Below, one piece after another: positions 63,554 through 64,000 of a DNA stretch of 64,000 nt; the stretch's first letter is position 1, and each line of letters starts with the position of its first letter. A model generated the notes under the pieces. It made no database searches. It saw nothing but the letters and a program-made list of their open reading frames with translations, and was not told where the DNA came from. Source of the stretch: Phascolomyces articulosus (lineage: Eukaryota; Mucoromycota; Mucoromycetes; Mucorales; Lichtheimiaceae). A program made the position numbers and the translations under genes. The stretch is taken from positions 744,001 through 808,000 of the forward strand of contig JAIXMP010000001.1 in the NCBI GenBank assembly GCA_025677815.1, written 5' to 3'.

Positions 63554-63930
63554 ATGCAGATATTCCATTCATGGATATTTGTTGCTAGTCTCATTTTGTT
63601 ATTAATAATAAATGCTTTAACGGCTCTTGCAACACCATCTTCTTATGGTATATAATATACATATAAATAAAAGGGAGAGACAGACAAGTTAAAATGCAAT
63701 TGACAGCGACCTACTGGTCCCAGCTACTTTTTTTATTACGACGGCCTACTACTATTCCTTGGGCTATATATGAAAAACATCTAGTTTTCTTCTAATGTTA
63801 TTTTTATTATTTATAAAAAATAGAAGGCCATCATTATATCAACAACAATAAAAGACAACAGCTACAAACTCCAAGTAAAGAAGACCAAGTCACTCAAACC
63901 AAAGGATCCGTTATTCTTGATATTGATCCT
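63554..63930 (+). CDS. Secreted protein, N-terminal part, cut by window end
   Basis: Exon 1 63554-63647 encodes a classic signal peptide (MQIFHSWIFVASLILLLIIN, then ALTALA before the probable cleavage site). Exon 2 63824-63930 continues in phase with a polar segment (EGHHYINNNKRQQLQTPSKE, then TKGSVILDIDP) up to a GTAAGA donor. The protein therefore enters the secretory pathway. Too little is present to name the family, and the rest lies beyond the window. Confidence 0.65.
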
Positions 63931-64000
63931 GTAAGAAAAAACAAGATGTTTTTTTTCTCATATACACCACATAATATCACACAAATCTATGTAACTAATT

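Overview
This is a eukaryotic window: AT-rich, with many short spliceosomal introns (GTAAGT-type donors, about 50-110 nt), small intergenic spaces between housekeeping genes, and a gene set typical of filamentous fungi. A trehalose-6-phosphate synthase/phosphatase, a PAP2_C (sphingomyelin-synthase-like) enzyme, a HET-domain protein and a TALE homeobox gene, together with poly-Gln/poly-Asn tracts and F-box families, suggest an early-diverging fungus, most likely a Mucoromycota member. Genus and species cannot be set from the sequence alone.

Layout. 1-23.4 kb is a dense gene block: TPS2-type trehalose phosphatase (minus, cut by the left edge), an unresolved small plus-strand gene, a one-TM unknown protein, a PAP2_C lipid enzyme with a decayed tandem copy upstream of it, SEC24 (COPII coat), a HET-domain protein, UTP15 and ribosomal protein uL15 (RPL28/L27a) as a divergent pair, a di-ubiquitin/AN1 zinc-finger fusion, and eEF1B-gamma. 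23.4-30 kb is a 6.6 kb gene-free stretch rich in simple repeats, lying upstream of a TALE homeobox gene (30-31.2 kb). 31.2-45.3 kb is gene-poor. It holds an MFS sugar-transporter pseudogene, a minisatellite, a compositionally distinct island (36-40 kb) with a serine/alanine/methionine-rich repeat protein, GT-rich modules with recurring splice donors, an inverted-repeat pair and a ~60-bp tandem array, and then long non-coding sequence. 45.3-48.8 kb carries dynein light chain LC8 and an auxin-efflux-carrier-family transporter.

50-63 kb is a nursery and graveyard of F-box/LRR-type genes on the minus strand. One truncated copy, one long copy and at least two relics are visible. The long copy is split by a 2.1-kb element with ~150-bp terminal inverted repeats and a perfect 8-bp target-site duplication. 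Conceptual removal of the element restores the reading frame exactly across the junction. The right edge holds a GC-enriched multi-hairpin segment (possible structured RNA) and the first two exons of a secreted protein.

Functional themes: protein synthesis and ribosome assembly (RPL28, UTP15, eEF1B-gamma, Ub-AN1), secretion and lipid traffic (SEC24, PAP2_C), stress metabolism (TPS2), regulation (homeobox, HET), and a rapidly turning-over F-box family.
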